The notes under the pieces are model-generated. The model saw nothing but the letters and a program-made list of their open reading frames with translations, had not been told where the DNA came from and ran no database searches. 64,000 nt of DNA. Origin: Acanthosoma haemorrhoidale. Lineage: Eukaryota; Arthropoda; Insecta; Hemiptera; Acanthosomatidae. Positions 46,128 through 57,789 of the stretch are shown here, piece by piece. Location of the stretch: the NCBI GenBank assembly GCA_930367205.1, contig OV884014.1:108099638-108163637 (forward strand), read 5' to 3'. A program made the translations under genes and the position numbers. How positions within the stretch are numbered: position 1 is the first letter of the stretch; each line of letters starts with the position of its first letter.

Positions 46128-46489
46128 ATGATTTATAAGCAAAACATTACAGTGGATCCTATTTATTTTATAATCTACGTACACAAAGTAGTTAGCGGTT
46201 AAACTTTCTAATTAATATTTGCAAACTCATATATACAACAGATTTCGTTCCACTCGGAATTTCATTTCGAAATCAGACTGGAATGAAATCATCAAATACT
46301 GAAATGCCTAGCACAACAGCAATGCTAAAATAAAACCATTTTTTCCCTAACCCAGGGCAATAATGAGCCCGCTGACGTTTTTGTAAGAGTAGATGAATAA
46401 ATTCAATCAATCAATAATATATTTAAGTAAAAATAGTAATGCTACTAACTCTAGTTTAAAAATGGACTAAGAGGGCATCGGCTGAAAAC

Positions 46490-46744
46490 GCTCCATCCGG
46501 CTACAGCGGGCGGAGTGAGGAAGGGCATTACTTCCGGCCGTTTGCCGCCAAGCGCGGGATAAGTTGCTCTTTGCCGCCCGATTGGTCTTGCCGCTTCCCA
46601 GCCCACGTTCGCCTACGGCTCTGTCAGACCACAGCAATCGATAGTCGACGGTTCGATTCTTATTAATTAAAACTTAACCAGACCACCAATCAAGTACCCA
46701 AGGAAGAGATCCCTAGGCACACACGGAAACTGAAAATATGTCTT
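46490..46744 (+). promoter_or_regulatory. GC-rich promoter with a short first exon
   Basis: A GC-rich, CpG-rich island of about 150 bp in AT-rich DNA. It contains an ETS-type site (ACTTCCGG near 46530), an inverted CCAAT box (GATTGG near 46580) and an ATCGATA element resembling the DRE core near 46638. About 100 bp downstream, AAAATATGTCTT runs into the strong donor GTAAGT at 46745. This would be a first exon encoding Met-Ser plus one base (ATG 46738-46740), with the rest of the gene to the right. No second exon was identified. The arrangement is typical of housekeeping genes; the gene itself is inferred. Confidence 0.4.
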
Positions 46745-46759
46745 GTAAGTATGATTGTA

Positions 46760-49700
46760 GTATTATATAGTATGTGTGACATATTAATTGCTTAGTCTGT
46801 ATATTATGCGACACAAACATGACTGATTTGTTATATATGTAACTCGCGTCACATTCCTAATATAATATCAATTAGATAATTAAATTGAGTGTAGCTCATA
46901 ATTGTCTTTGTCGGGAGTCGACAAAAGAGAGGGATTCGAGTACAGGATGGGGCATCATAAAACCCCTTTTCGGTACCAGAAAGTGAGATCAACGAAACCT
47001 GTGTGTCGAGGCTCTGGTAGTAACATTCAGTAAAGGGGTGAAGATGGCCCTTCTAGTTGACAGAAGATGGCCATAAACTATCTTCTTTTCACGGAGGACT
47101 GAAGACGGCTGAGTTGGAAGCGTGCTCGTGGAGAAGGGATGAAAGGAGGAGCCCCTTTTGGCAAGTAGTAAGAAAGATCGATTAGTGGAGAAGAATCGGC
47201 TCGAGGAAAACTGTGCTCGATATACCTTCATTCAATGAAGACGCCAATGAATTGATGAGACAATAGTTATTAATATTTAGTTTAAAAGTTTAATGTAATC
47301 ATCCATCATTTCATTCATTCTATTTTCGTTTCCATTAGTTTTTTAGTCATATTAAAACAAAATCTTAGCGTGTATTCTTATTTTACATTCTCAATTCCTT
47401 CCATTGATCAACACAAGCTTTATTTTTGGATTATAATTTATTCGGGCAAAACCAAACGAAATCAATATTATTTCAAGCTCAGAGTTTCATAGAGTAATCA
47501 AATAGTATTATGAAAGTAAAGTATTATGAATACTTAAATGGCATCCCAAATAAATTCAATTTAACTAAATAAATTATTTTAATTATTCGACTTAAGCGTA
47601 GAGGTCTGGTTCTCCGGATTCGGTAGGTGAAAAGATACATGTATTGATAGATATTTTCAACATTTTATATATTTTTATTTTCATATCTTTTAGCCAGAGG
47701 ACCGAACGTAGCGTATTCATTCACATAACAAACCCATCCTGGAACAAACATTTTTAGGACATTTCATCAACCCGGAAAGGAGCTCTCTTCCTCAGTTAAA
47801 CACGAGAGTCTGCTTGCAATTATCAAAACTAATTAATTTCATATTTACTCGACCGCTCCAGAGAACGGAAGTGACAGGAGACCTGTTGTGCTCTGCAATG
47901 AATGAACCTTACAATTCAAAACATAAGCAGTTGATCCAAAATACTTTTTAAACCCATGCCCACTAACCAATATTGTAATCAATCGATTTTTCATGAATAC
48001 TATATAGGACAGTGGACTAGGAGTGTAAAATAACAGCAAGTCGCTCAGTGTTATCGACGTTTTTTAGCACAACTAACACTTAGTAGGAAAATGCAAACAC
48101 AGAAAACACCCTCTTCCGCCAACTGCGCTAAGACATCAAATTCAGATCCCCGAGATATTTTGTTCCACTGATGGCTGCGAGACATGCGAAGGCTCAGGCA
48201 CCCAGCCATCTCTTAATCGATATTTAGCGACTTTTATACACATTCTGAGCTTGACTTTCGAACAGGTAAGGGGCTATACTTTGTCTGTCGTACCTTCTCT
48301 CTATGGTAAGAGCTATCATACATTAAACAGTATATTCAGCAACGTTCCGGATTCAGCTGCGTGTCTTATGGTTGGCATATGGCTACACCAAGTATGCGAA
48401 AAAAACACATTATGTTGAGTTGAATATGTCAATGACCGCATCGTACGTCGGAAATCGTGTAGAAACAAACGTTGGTATGTATTGAATGAGACAAACTACT
48501 GCTCGTTGTGGCGACCTCTAATTTTAAGGAAATTATTTATTTATTTTTATTTTAATGCTATTATTAGTATATCCAATTTCGTTTTGTCGTTTGAGAAATC
48601 CTTATTTTTAGCCTAACATATGTATTCGACGCAAGACAAGAAAACTACAGCCATCTATATAAAACATTTTAGGGGTATTTCACGTGATACTTTCTAATAA
48701 TGCTAAAATAAAATGCCCCTTGATAAACGATGAAATAACTAAAAAAAATACTAGTAAAAATTTCAACATTTTCCTATCATACAGAGAACGGTATCAAATT
48801 AAAGATCATGATTTGGCACTTTTATGGGCATGACAGTTAGAAAATATCAAATACGTAAAGAAACCCTTAATTGCGTGAAGTATCACACTTTACTTCATTT
48901 GTCATATTGACAGGACCTGACCCACAAGCCCTAGCAATGCCAGATGCCGCCTGCTCACTTGCCCTGTACCCATAAGACTAAATCCTCCTTGTGGGTCGAC
49001 ATTGGAACGAAGGGTGAACGCCTGCCGTCGAACCGTTATCGGGGCTATTACCGGTAATGGCGGTACTTAGGGAAAACTACGAATTATATACAAGTCCACA
49101 CGCTAGCCTCGACGGGGCACGAATCAGTCGACTGGAGGGTCGAAATTGAGAAAAACCATCAGAAACTTAGGCACAAAAGCCACGTGCCCACTTTTCATAT
49201 TAGCCTCGCAGTCTTTGGGGGGAAAAGTGAAGCACGGGTCATGGATCCCAGGCTGAAGAGTTTACCGGAAGCGATGAAGCCAGAAATAGCGGTTTTAAAC
49301 ATAAAAGTGCATTTGTAATCTGCCTGGAATAGCTAACTACACCAAGCAGCAAAGAATTTAGTCAATGAATTCGCTAATCAGTAAACAGGGGCATTGCTAT
49401 GACCTACATACAGCCTAGTAGCAATTTATGCAGGCAGCCTTTAGGGACAATTTTAATTATTTCATATGTTATACTCCATTTTAAATTTAAGATCTAATGG
49501 AATTGATAAACCAAAAAAACATTTGATGAGACTAAGATGCTAAAATAAGTAAGATGAACTAAATAAGGCTAAGTATTTCAGAACTGTGGCCACCTGGGCC
49601 ATCTCCTACTGTACAATACTCACAACTGCAGCATTCGACCGTTCCTTTCTTGCTCACTGCTACGTATTTAAATATATTCTATGCCTATAGATAGCTGACA

Positions 49701-52555
49701 GTAGTCATTATAAACTATTGCACAGATGGGCCTTCGCACCTCATGTCACAAGCAGGCCATCAGCAGTGGTACGCACAAAGAGGCTTGAGGCACTAAGACC
49801 TCTCTTGCGTGTAAAGGCCGTGTACCTCCTTGTAAGGCATAAAGGGCACTCTAATTAGGCGCCAACACACCCAGGCAGGAAGCCCTCATGAGTACATTAG
49901 GTACGCAAACACAGTCAGAACCAGCATACAGTCTTCCGCTCCTCGAGAAATGCGAGATCAAAGTAATCCGGGTGCGGGGATGTCCCCTCGGGGAGACACT
50001 CGTTCGTCCGTCTTTTACATGGGAGTCACCCGGTCCTGATTCTGCCATGGTCGCCACTTCTTATGCTACAACATTTATCAAGGCTTTTTTTTTAATATGT
50101 TAGTACTCTGCGGTTGTACTGTCTGTTCAGCTGGAGTATTTGGGGGTTGCATCACAATTATTTTAGTTTTACTATTACAAACTATTTTAATTCAGTCCTT
50201 CAAAGAAACAGCACTATAAGAACAAGGGTTGGACGCATGTAAGTATAAATTGGGGATCGATCCCTCCATCAGTTGAGCAGTTTTACCGAACGTGGCTGTA
50301 GATGATAGAGTAGGGTTAAATTACTCAGATTTCCAAATGGCTAGGACAATTACTTTCAAAAAAATAGAGATGTTAGATTTTCATCAAATTTATGCAATAT
50401 TATGTTTTGACGTAATATGTATGTCTGCATCAGATCCTGGATAAACATGTTAAAGAAGTGTGTTAATCATAATTAACAAAAGTAAGGAACAGGAGAAGAG
50501 GTAAGTGATGAGTAGCTTCTGAAATGATTTAAACGTGGAATCGTTTATAGAAACAAATATAAACAAAGGATTTGGTGAGAAGTTGAATATAAGAAAATAT
50601 AGACCAATGCCCCAACCAATTGAGTACATATCAAAAAATAGAAAATGGACAATATTTTCTGTAAAAAATGCCCAACAGTTTTTAATAAGCATCTCCCGAT
50701 TTTATTTCTTATCAAGAACACATTTTCCTAAGCTTGATTCATCGATACTGCCAAATACACAATTGTAATCAGAAAATCGAAAGTACTATCTGCCGGAATC
50801 CTGAAGCCTTACTGGCTCATTAAAGGTTTACCCTGGACACTGGTGCAGTCAACCCCTGCCCTCTAGAGAGGGTGGCAGTTCTTGCAGATGGAGGCAGTGA
50901 GAAATGAAGTTCTCTCAACTGGCCAATAATTGTAGCACCATTTTTTTCAGTTTAAATCAACTTGGAAATACATTTTACTTTGTAGAAAAACAGAATAAAG
51001 CGAAGATACCATGAGCCATGTTAGTAAATGGTTCACGCTAAATTAGGACTTGGTACTTTCTCAAATACATAGAAAATGGTAGTTTTAACTTTTCAATATA
51101 AACAGGAATTTACTAGAAACTAAGCCAATTATTTAATCGTATACATGTTAGAATAGACCTGTGTAAATAATAGAGAGGCAAGCCAATGGTGTCTATTGGT
51201 CAATCTGCTTTACTACTGTGAACAGGAAATCAGCAATGAAGTCAAGATTAGAACCTAAGTCCCTGTTCCTCCAAGGTGGCAGTATTTTAAACGAGGTATC
51301 TCCGTAGAATACTCAGAAAGAATAGAAGACTGCGTCCGATAAGTAGGGTTATATCAGAATAAAAGAATTTGGTGTACGATGTACTGGAGGAACGCAAGTT
51401 TAGTCATGCGTACAAGATGGGAGGCGACCAAAGCGCTAAGTAACTTGTGGAGGCCAAGTCTTATGGAAGATCCAGGATCATGAAGTTTGATTCCTTGGAT
51501 AGACTGGGGAGTGCAAGGGGAAGCACTTGAGCGTATAAGAAGTTAAGGGACGAGGAAAGAATAGTGGGGGTCTGCTTGAATACAGAATAGCATTAGGAGC
51601 TGTCAAAAGTGAAACAATTTTAAACAGTAAAACAAACAAGATTCATAGCTGGAATTAATATATGTGGCAATTACTTGGATATATTGAATCAACAAAACAT
51701 TTCAACTAAAGGACATGCAATTCAATCGTGTATTATGGGACTTCCACTCTATACAGGAACACTTAATACCTCACATCTGCGCAGACATATCGACATAAGC
51801 AAGGAACGCAGTGGCAAACCCATGGAATGAGGTTTGGCACTGGAGAGAAGAAACAGTCACTAAACAACCATAAATGACGAAACCAGAGCTTGGGTAACAC
51901 CAAAATGCTAGATAGCACCCACATCTACATTCTGACAGACTAACCATCGAGCAGTGTGATAATGCACCATTTACCGTTCATTACATCATCTGTGATGGCT
52001 GAGTGCCATCGATTGATGGATGGAGAACCAGAGCGATTTAAAAGTATAAAAAAGATATATTCATTTATTTAGCTTCAACGTGCAGATTTAAATATACAAT
52101 GCTCTCTCTAATAGGCAGTGTTACTGATGCGATCTTAAAGTTTAATTTAAAAAAAAGCTAAATTTATTGGCCCCAGAAGAGATATGGCTACTCCTCCTTC
52201 GGACAGATGGCGTGCGACAAGCCAGGACTGATGATCATCCGATGCAGGACATCCAGGAATCCGAATTATAGCGGCTTTGAGAAATCGCAGCGTTCAGGAA
52301 GGGGTTCATTTCATCCCGGATTGATGGGATAAAGGGACCGGGTGCGATACCTTATCTATCTAGATCATCAATTGGATACAAACCCATGTTTTGAATTATT
52401 TCAACTCTACTGCTTACTAGAAACGAAATTTAATTTTGTTTAAATGCATAAACATATAAAGGAATGAAATAGGTTATTATTACTAATTAGAAGCTAATGA
52501 CCTGCCCAATATTCAGTAAGGGGTCTTTACCATTTAGCTGTCAATTTTACCGAGG
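46760..52555. other. Long stretch without a recognisable gene
   Basis: Possibly intronic to the putative gene starting at 46738. GC-richer patches at 48900-49300 and 49800-50060 look repeat-derived but match no family I can name. No exon with convincing protein similarity was found. Confidence 0.4.
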
Positions 52556-52559
52556 TCTC

Positions 52560-53705
52560 TGGTTCAAGTCACGAGTTTTTTCTTTAGCTGAATCTGAAGC
52601 CAAGTGTCAGTATCGAAGCAGTGCGTGAGAGTGTTGTTGAAAATCCAGGAACATCAATTCGGCGTCGTAAACACAGTTCTTTGTGCCAAAATTGGATGAT
52701 ATTGATGTAGCTAATATGTGTTTTCAACAAGATGGCGGTACATGCCATACAGCCCATGAATCAATTCAAATACTGCATGAGACATTGCCAGGTCGTGTAC
52801 TCTCTCGTTTCGGTGATAAGAATTGGCCCCTAGATCCTGTAATTATGTGTATGTCAACAATCCCACATCCACCCGTGCATTAAAAGAGGAAATTCAACGC
52901 TGTGATTGTCGAAAAACAAATGCATCCACAACGTGTCACTGTTTGATGTGTATTTTGGGTTGGAGGCAGTGGCGTAACTATATCATCTGGGGCCCGTGGC
53001 AAATTCCTTTAATGGGGGCCCTATCATTAAGCTTTATTATACTTACGAGTAGTTTAGTTACCGACAACCAATAATTTGTATTATGGTATATACATATTAA
53101 TATTTTTATAAATAGGTACAATATTAAAACAATATTTCTGAGCTCACGGCCACTTGGGCCGGGGCCCTCTTGGGTCGGGGGCCCGTGGCATTTTGCCAGC
53201 CCTGCCACCCTGTAGTTACGCCACTGGTTGGAGGCATCATTGAACCATACTTTTTTGAAAATGAGGCTGGTCAAGCGGTGACTGTTACTGGTGCTCGATA
53301 TCGCGACATTATAACACAGTTCTTTGTGCCGAAATCGGATGATATTGATGTGGCCAATATATGGTTTCAACAAGATGGTGCCACATGCCATACAACACAT
53401 GAAAATACTGCATGAGACATTTCCAGGTCGTGTTCTCTCTCGTTTCGGTGATCAGAATTGGCCCCCTAGATCGTGCGATTTAACACCTTTAGATTTCTTT
53501 TTATAGCGTTATTTGAAGTCAAAGGTGTATGTCAACAAGCCCAGTCAACATCCACCCGTTCATTAAAAGAGGAAATTCAACGCTGTATCAACGAAATTCA
53601 ACCACATTTATGCCAAATGGTCATGGAACATTTCGACAAATGAGTGCGTATGAGCCAGCAAAGTCGTGGAGGCCATTTACCCGATGTATTATTCCATAAA
53701 TAACC
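52560..53705 (+). pseudogene. Composite mariner-like transposase relic (two overlapping pieces)
   Basis: The plus strand carries two head-to-tail pieces of one DUF4817-type transposase. Piece 1 (52560-52905) has VSIEAVRESVVENPGTSIRR, a deletion, TQFFVPKLDDIDVANMCFQQ followed by DGGTCHT, and LHETLPGRVLSRFGDKNWP. Piece 2 (52906-53705) begins VEKQMHPQRVTV, then GGIIEPYFFENEAGQAVTVT, repeats FVPKSDDIDVANIWFQQDGA with the second catalytic Asp, and reaches CDLTPLDFFL with the third catalytic Asp. A TAG follows where Trp is expected, then YLKSKVYVNKPQ and the end LPDVLFHK. Deletions, frameshifts and stops make it dead. A hAT-like MITE (52967-53226) interrupts piece 2. Confidence 0.85.
52967..53226. 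mobile_element. hAT-like MITE with 8-bp target duplication
   Basis: This 260-bp insertion has terminal inverted repeats CAGTGGCGTAACTA and TAGTTACGCCACTG. It is flanked by the perfect 8-bp duplication GTTGGAGG (52959-52966 and 53227-53234), the size expected for hAT-superfamily insertion. Removing one duplication and the insert restores the transposase reading (VFWVGGIIEP). It has no coding capacity. Subterminal GGGGCCC-type motifs are repeated in inverted orientation. Confidence 0.95.
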
Positions 53706-53709
53706 TATT

Positions 53710-55255
53710 TGTGTTTCCTATTTAAATCAAATCTTGCGTTAATTCAGTGAACATACTATCACATAAACCACAGGGTCGCCTGGTTGGCACTTGATCGGAT
53801 TGAAACATGAGATTTGGCGTGTTGTCCCGCTCGGTGTCAGTCACAATGATATGAGATATAATTATAATCATATAACTTATAACTTATAACTAATAACAAC
53901 CCTACTCAAAGTGATTTGTAATCCTTGACACACTTCAACGCTTTAGTATCAACCTGGTCACATCCGCGTTTCTTAATTATTTACCCTAAGAGCCATCTTG
54001 TTTTTTATATTTCTACTTATTAATTATTTGTATAATTCGCCTTATTTTAACAACAAGCCTAAAGTAAAATTTTGAGTAATTAAAAAATGTTAATTAATTT
54101 ATCTATTATTAATGGTTTGCCTAGTTTAGTTTTAATGAAATCTATTTAGTCGAGTTAGAACATCTCTGACCCACTTTAATAATAATAAGTCCCTTCAAAC
54201 TCAACAGAAATTCTTCAAATTATGAATAATGAACCTTCAGGATCAAATATAAATCAATTTCTCATTTCAATTTCAACATTTTCTCGTCACTTTGATACTC
54301 TCAACAATGCACTACAAATTGATCGAATTCAAGGCCCCACGCCCGTGCATATCAAACAATTGTAAATTACGGAAATTCTTCATGTCTGCAAAAAAACACA
54401 TTTTTCTATTCTTGTAAATTTTCATGGTCTAGTATATACTTTATTTATTATTATCGTAGTTATCTCAGTATTATATTAATTAGTTATTCAGTCGATTATA
54501 AGGAGATGCCATAACTGTGCTATTTGCTATTTCCCTTCTCACTGTAATCTTTGTGATATACGGTGCAATATTTCGATTTTCTGTTTAGCCCTATCAAATG
54601 ATTGTGACCTATTAGTACACATCATTCCTCGAGCCTGTCATAACCTACTATAGCCATTAGCCGATTCCAGTAAAAACCTAAATGGTTGGTTACTCCAGCT
54701 GTCAATGCCGGAGTTTCCAAGTCTGCAAACAGCCCAAGTGTCACGCGAGACTTGGAGTTGCCAAGTTACTGCGATCGCACCCACCAATTACATCGACCCG
54801 GAGCAATTTATGACCGTCTTTTCAGATTAGCCTCTCAAAAACTACAATGGCGGAAAATGTAACATTAGAGTCGTTGATAAGGAAGGATAAATAAAAATGT
54901 GCGAGAAAGTTCGATTGAAGAAAACAAGTTGGTACATCTGTGGGTAGTTGGTTACGCCATAGAATCAACGATGAGTTAAAATAACTCACAATAATAGCAT
55001 AAATTGCAACGAAGACTATTAACAGGAGAAGTGTTGTAATACTGGTGAGGTAAGTCGGGAAAGGAACCTAAGTTGACTAGTCGACATAGACAGACCACGA
55101 AACAGATCCTGAAGGGTTTAAGTCGTTTTGTTTGTTCGTTAGAAGGTATTCCGTCTGCAGCAGATTCTACCTCAAGTATCAAGTAGAGGGGTGTTTGCTC
55201 CCGTAGTCATCCCTTCACGTATGACAAAATAAATCACCTTCGCAACACAATACTG
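53710..55255. other. Intergenic DNA, no gene seen
   Basis: AT-rich to about 54600. A GC-richer stretch at 54650-54870 has no coherent frame. Confidence 0.45.
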
Positions 55256-55260
55256 TTGGT

Positions 55261-55765
55261 ACAATACAGCCAAATGTCTCCAACATTTCCAGAATGGGAT
55301 CATGAGAAAAGTGGTCCGACATACCTCTCTCGAGAGGTTGAAGAACGCTGACCTGCACCCGTTGCTTGGTGTGCCGTCGGTGAATGAGTCCATCCGCCGG
55401 AGACACATCAAGTTTTTTGACTCGTTGCAGCACCTAACCAACCTAGTGTTTAACACTTTGGCCCCACCACCCTTCCCGCATCGATGGCAACAGACTGTTG
55501 GAGAAAAATTAGGTTAAGAATTAGTATGTAAGTTAGTTTTAAGTTTGATCAAAAAGGAGAGCCCCATCACCTTTATTAGTCAGTTTAGTTGAGTCACGTA
55601 TAATGTATATCATTATACTTGTTTATTCCATTATTATTTTTATAAAATAACAAAACCTGTATATAATGTTGATTCTACAGGAAATACAAAACTAATTTGT
55701 AAATAGATTCACCTGAGGATCTATAATTATCTGTAAATTTAAAAGGGCTATGGAAAAAAAAAAAA
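55261..55765 (+). mobile_element. 5'-truncated LINE copy with C-terminal ORF2 and A tail
   Basis: One frame reads NTAKCLQHFQNGIMRKVVRH, LKNADLHPLLGVPSVNESIR and IKFFDSLQHLTNLVF, ending KLG and TAA at about 55516. This matches the C-terminal region of Jockey-type reverse transcriptases (LQxFQNxxxR, ADLHxxLGxPxVxExI). The 3' UTR continues to GGGCTATGG and an A run at about 55765. It is a different family from the LINE at 3628-7095. Shorter copies of this end lie at 28576-28653, 28657-28860 and 33047-33231. Confidence 0.85.
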
Positions 55766-55769
55766 TTAC

Positions 55770-57155
55770 TTTCAACCTTGAGGACCTTCCTAAATGCCTG
55801 AGAGAAGAATCTACCTCAATCCTTACTTTTGTGTTTTAAAGTGAACCCAGTTCAGTACAGCATAGCCTTACCGTCCTACAATGGAAGCATAAAAACTGGT
55901 TGGATGAAGAAATAGAAATTTCGAACCTTGCTTTTCCTTCTCTTAATTCTCGCATTGGCCTTCAAAAGTTTTCGATTAACGGTCCTAAGTCAGAACGAAG
56001 AAAAGTCGAGACTACTGGAGCAGCGGTCAGGAAGGGTCGGAATGTTATTCAGCTGAACAAAAATTGAAACGTTCAGGCAAGAGGTATGCTGCTTTTATGA
56101 TGAAGACATCAAAAACATATCACGAAAAACAGCCATTTCAATTTAAAAAAAAAAAACAATTGGACATATTACGTGATATGTCTTTACAATTTTTAGTTTT
56201 GGTTTAGTTTTCGTAAGGTGATTATTTTTTTTTTTCCATTTCCTGAAAACTTCCGGGGTAAGATATTTTGTGAAATTCATCTTTAGATAACGTACAAAAA
56301 CATATCTGAATTAGAATGATCTTTTTCCAACTAAGTACAAATAATTTTAAACTAAAAAAAAAACAAAAAACAATTAATTTATTTACATTGAGTTTTGTGC
56401 CGCTAGATTGTGCACCACCGTGCGTCGTGGGCCTGTCGCTTCTAATGGATTGATGAGGCTATGGAAAAGTATTAAACGGGCACACTTAATCTTTAAAATG
56501 AGAACCGTAATAAATATTTAATGATACTGTTTATTCTGCTATTGGTCCTAATTAATGGTTATAATAATTAATAAGTGGCAGGTACACAAAACATTTGTGC
56601 CAAGATCGAGGGTCTTCCTCGATATTTATTCCTGGCCTCGAGTGACTTTCCCAATCCGAATTCTCTTCACCAAGTTTGGGAGGATAACAGTCACATTTTG
56701 GACTGTAATTTTTGTGGAGATGTCAAATGTGCGTTCAATGTAAAATACCAAACGATGATTATTTTCTGGAAAATGACAATAAAATACAATTTAAAAGGAA
56801 AAAGCTACTTAAATGATTTTGAGCTGTTAGGACGACAGTGGATAAAAGATACAAGAGTAAATGATACGACATTGGACAAAGATTCGAAGACGGATGAGCG
56901 GAATGGAGGCCTCAGAGAACAGAAGTAACAGCCAATGTCCTTTTGAACAGGAGCCAAGTTTCTCTTGTGTCGCTAATTGGATTTGAAAGGAGTTGACTTT
57001 TTTTTTTTGGGTCACAAGTATGTTGAATTTTAGAACAATATCGACTCTTTGAAATTAATCACGCCATATTTTTCCCCATGTTCAAATGAATTGTGTGGGC
57101 ATGATGATACCCTAGGGCAGTCTAACACAAACTGTTACGTGCATATACATATACA
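55770..57155. other. Intergenic DNA; one unassigned open frame
   Basis: From 56578 to 56928 (plus) there is an open frame of about 115 codons with no ATG at its start (ICAKIEGLPRYLFLASSDFP, HQVWEDNSHILDCNFCGDVK). A GGCAG acceptor-like sequence precedes it, so it could be an exon, but I recognise no family. The rest is AT-rich. Confidence 0.35.
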
Positions 57156-57157
57156 TA

Positions 57158-57784
57158 TAAAATGTATCCACTGTTTAAAAGTCCATAACTTGCAAACTAA
57201 TTGACGGAATCTTCTCATTTTTGGTAGTGTAATAGTTTGTAGTTCCGGCAATCGCCATACAAGCGTTGTTTTGTTTTGTCAGATGACAGTCGCCAGATAG
57301 TTAGTGTTTTATTGTTAGTTGTACCTTGTTACTCGAGTAAACATGGCTGGCGTAAGGCTTACATTTGATGAAAGGAAGTCTGTTTTAAAGTGGTATTTTA
57401 AGTACGAAAGGTACTTAAAGGTACACGTAGAGGTGCTGTAGAGTATCCACCACGTTCCCCAGACTTAACTCCTCTGGACTTTTACCTGTGGGGAACACTA
57501 AAGGACGTCGTTTATCGACAAAAGCCATGCACATTGGATGAACTTCGAGAATCCATCGTACATTCATGTGCAAATAACCAACTGAACACGTTGCAGTCAG
57601 TAGTTCGTGCTGCAGTTCGGCGGCATCGTTTGTGTGTGGGTGTTAATGGTGACCATTTCGAACACCTACAGTCATATCTTTAAGTTGGACTTTAAGCTAC
57701 ACTTTCACCAAAAATGAGACTCCGTCAATTAGTTTGCAAGTTATGGACTTTTAAACAGTGGATACATTTTTTTGGACCCCTCTG
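57158..57784 (+). mobile_element. Tc1/mariner-like element, copy 2 (other half of the transposase)
   Basis: Same family as 26499-27153, in opposite orientation. The right end GGACCCCTCTG is intact and followed by TA; the left end has lost its outermost 10 bp or so. The terminal region (TTTAAAAGTCCATAACTTGC) is inverted at both ends. Its internal deletion differs from copy 1: it keeps the first 23 or so codons and the C-terminal part. Confidence 0.92.
57343..57683 (+). pseudogene. DUF4817-type transposase: start fused to C-terminal end
   Basis: An ATG at 57343 gives MAGVRLTFDERKSVLKWYFK followed by YER, identical to the start of copy 1. At about 57410 it is joined to EYPPRSPDLTPLDFYLWGTL (third catalytic Asp in PLD), DVVYRQKPCTLDELRESIVH and HFEHLQSYL, with TAA at 57681-57683. 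The two parts are out of frame (a TAG follows soon after the joint), and the first two catalytic Asp residues are missing. Confidence 0.88.
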
Positions 57785-57789
57785 TATAT

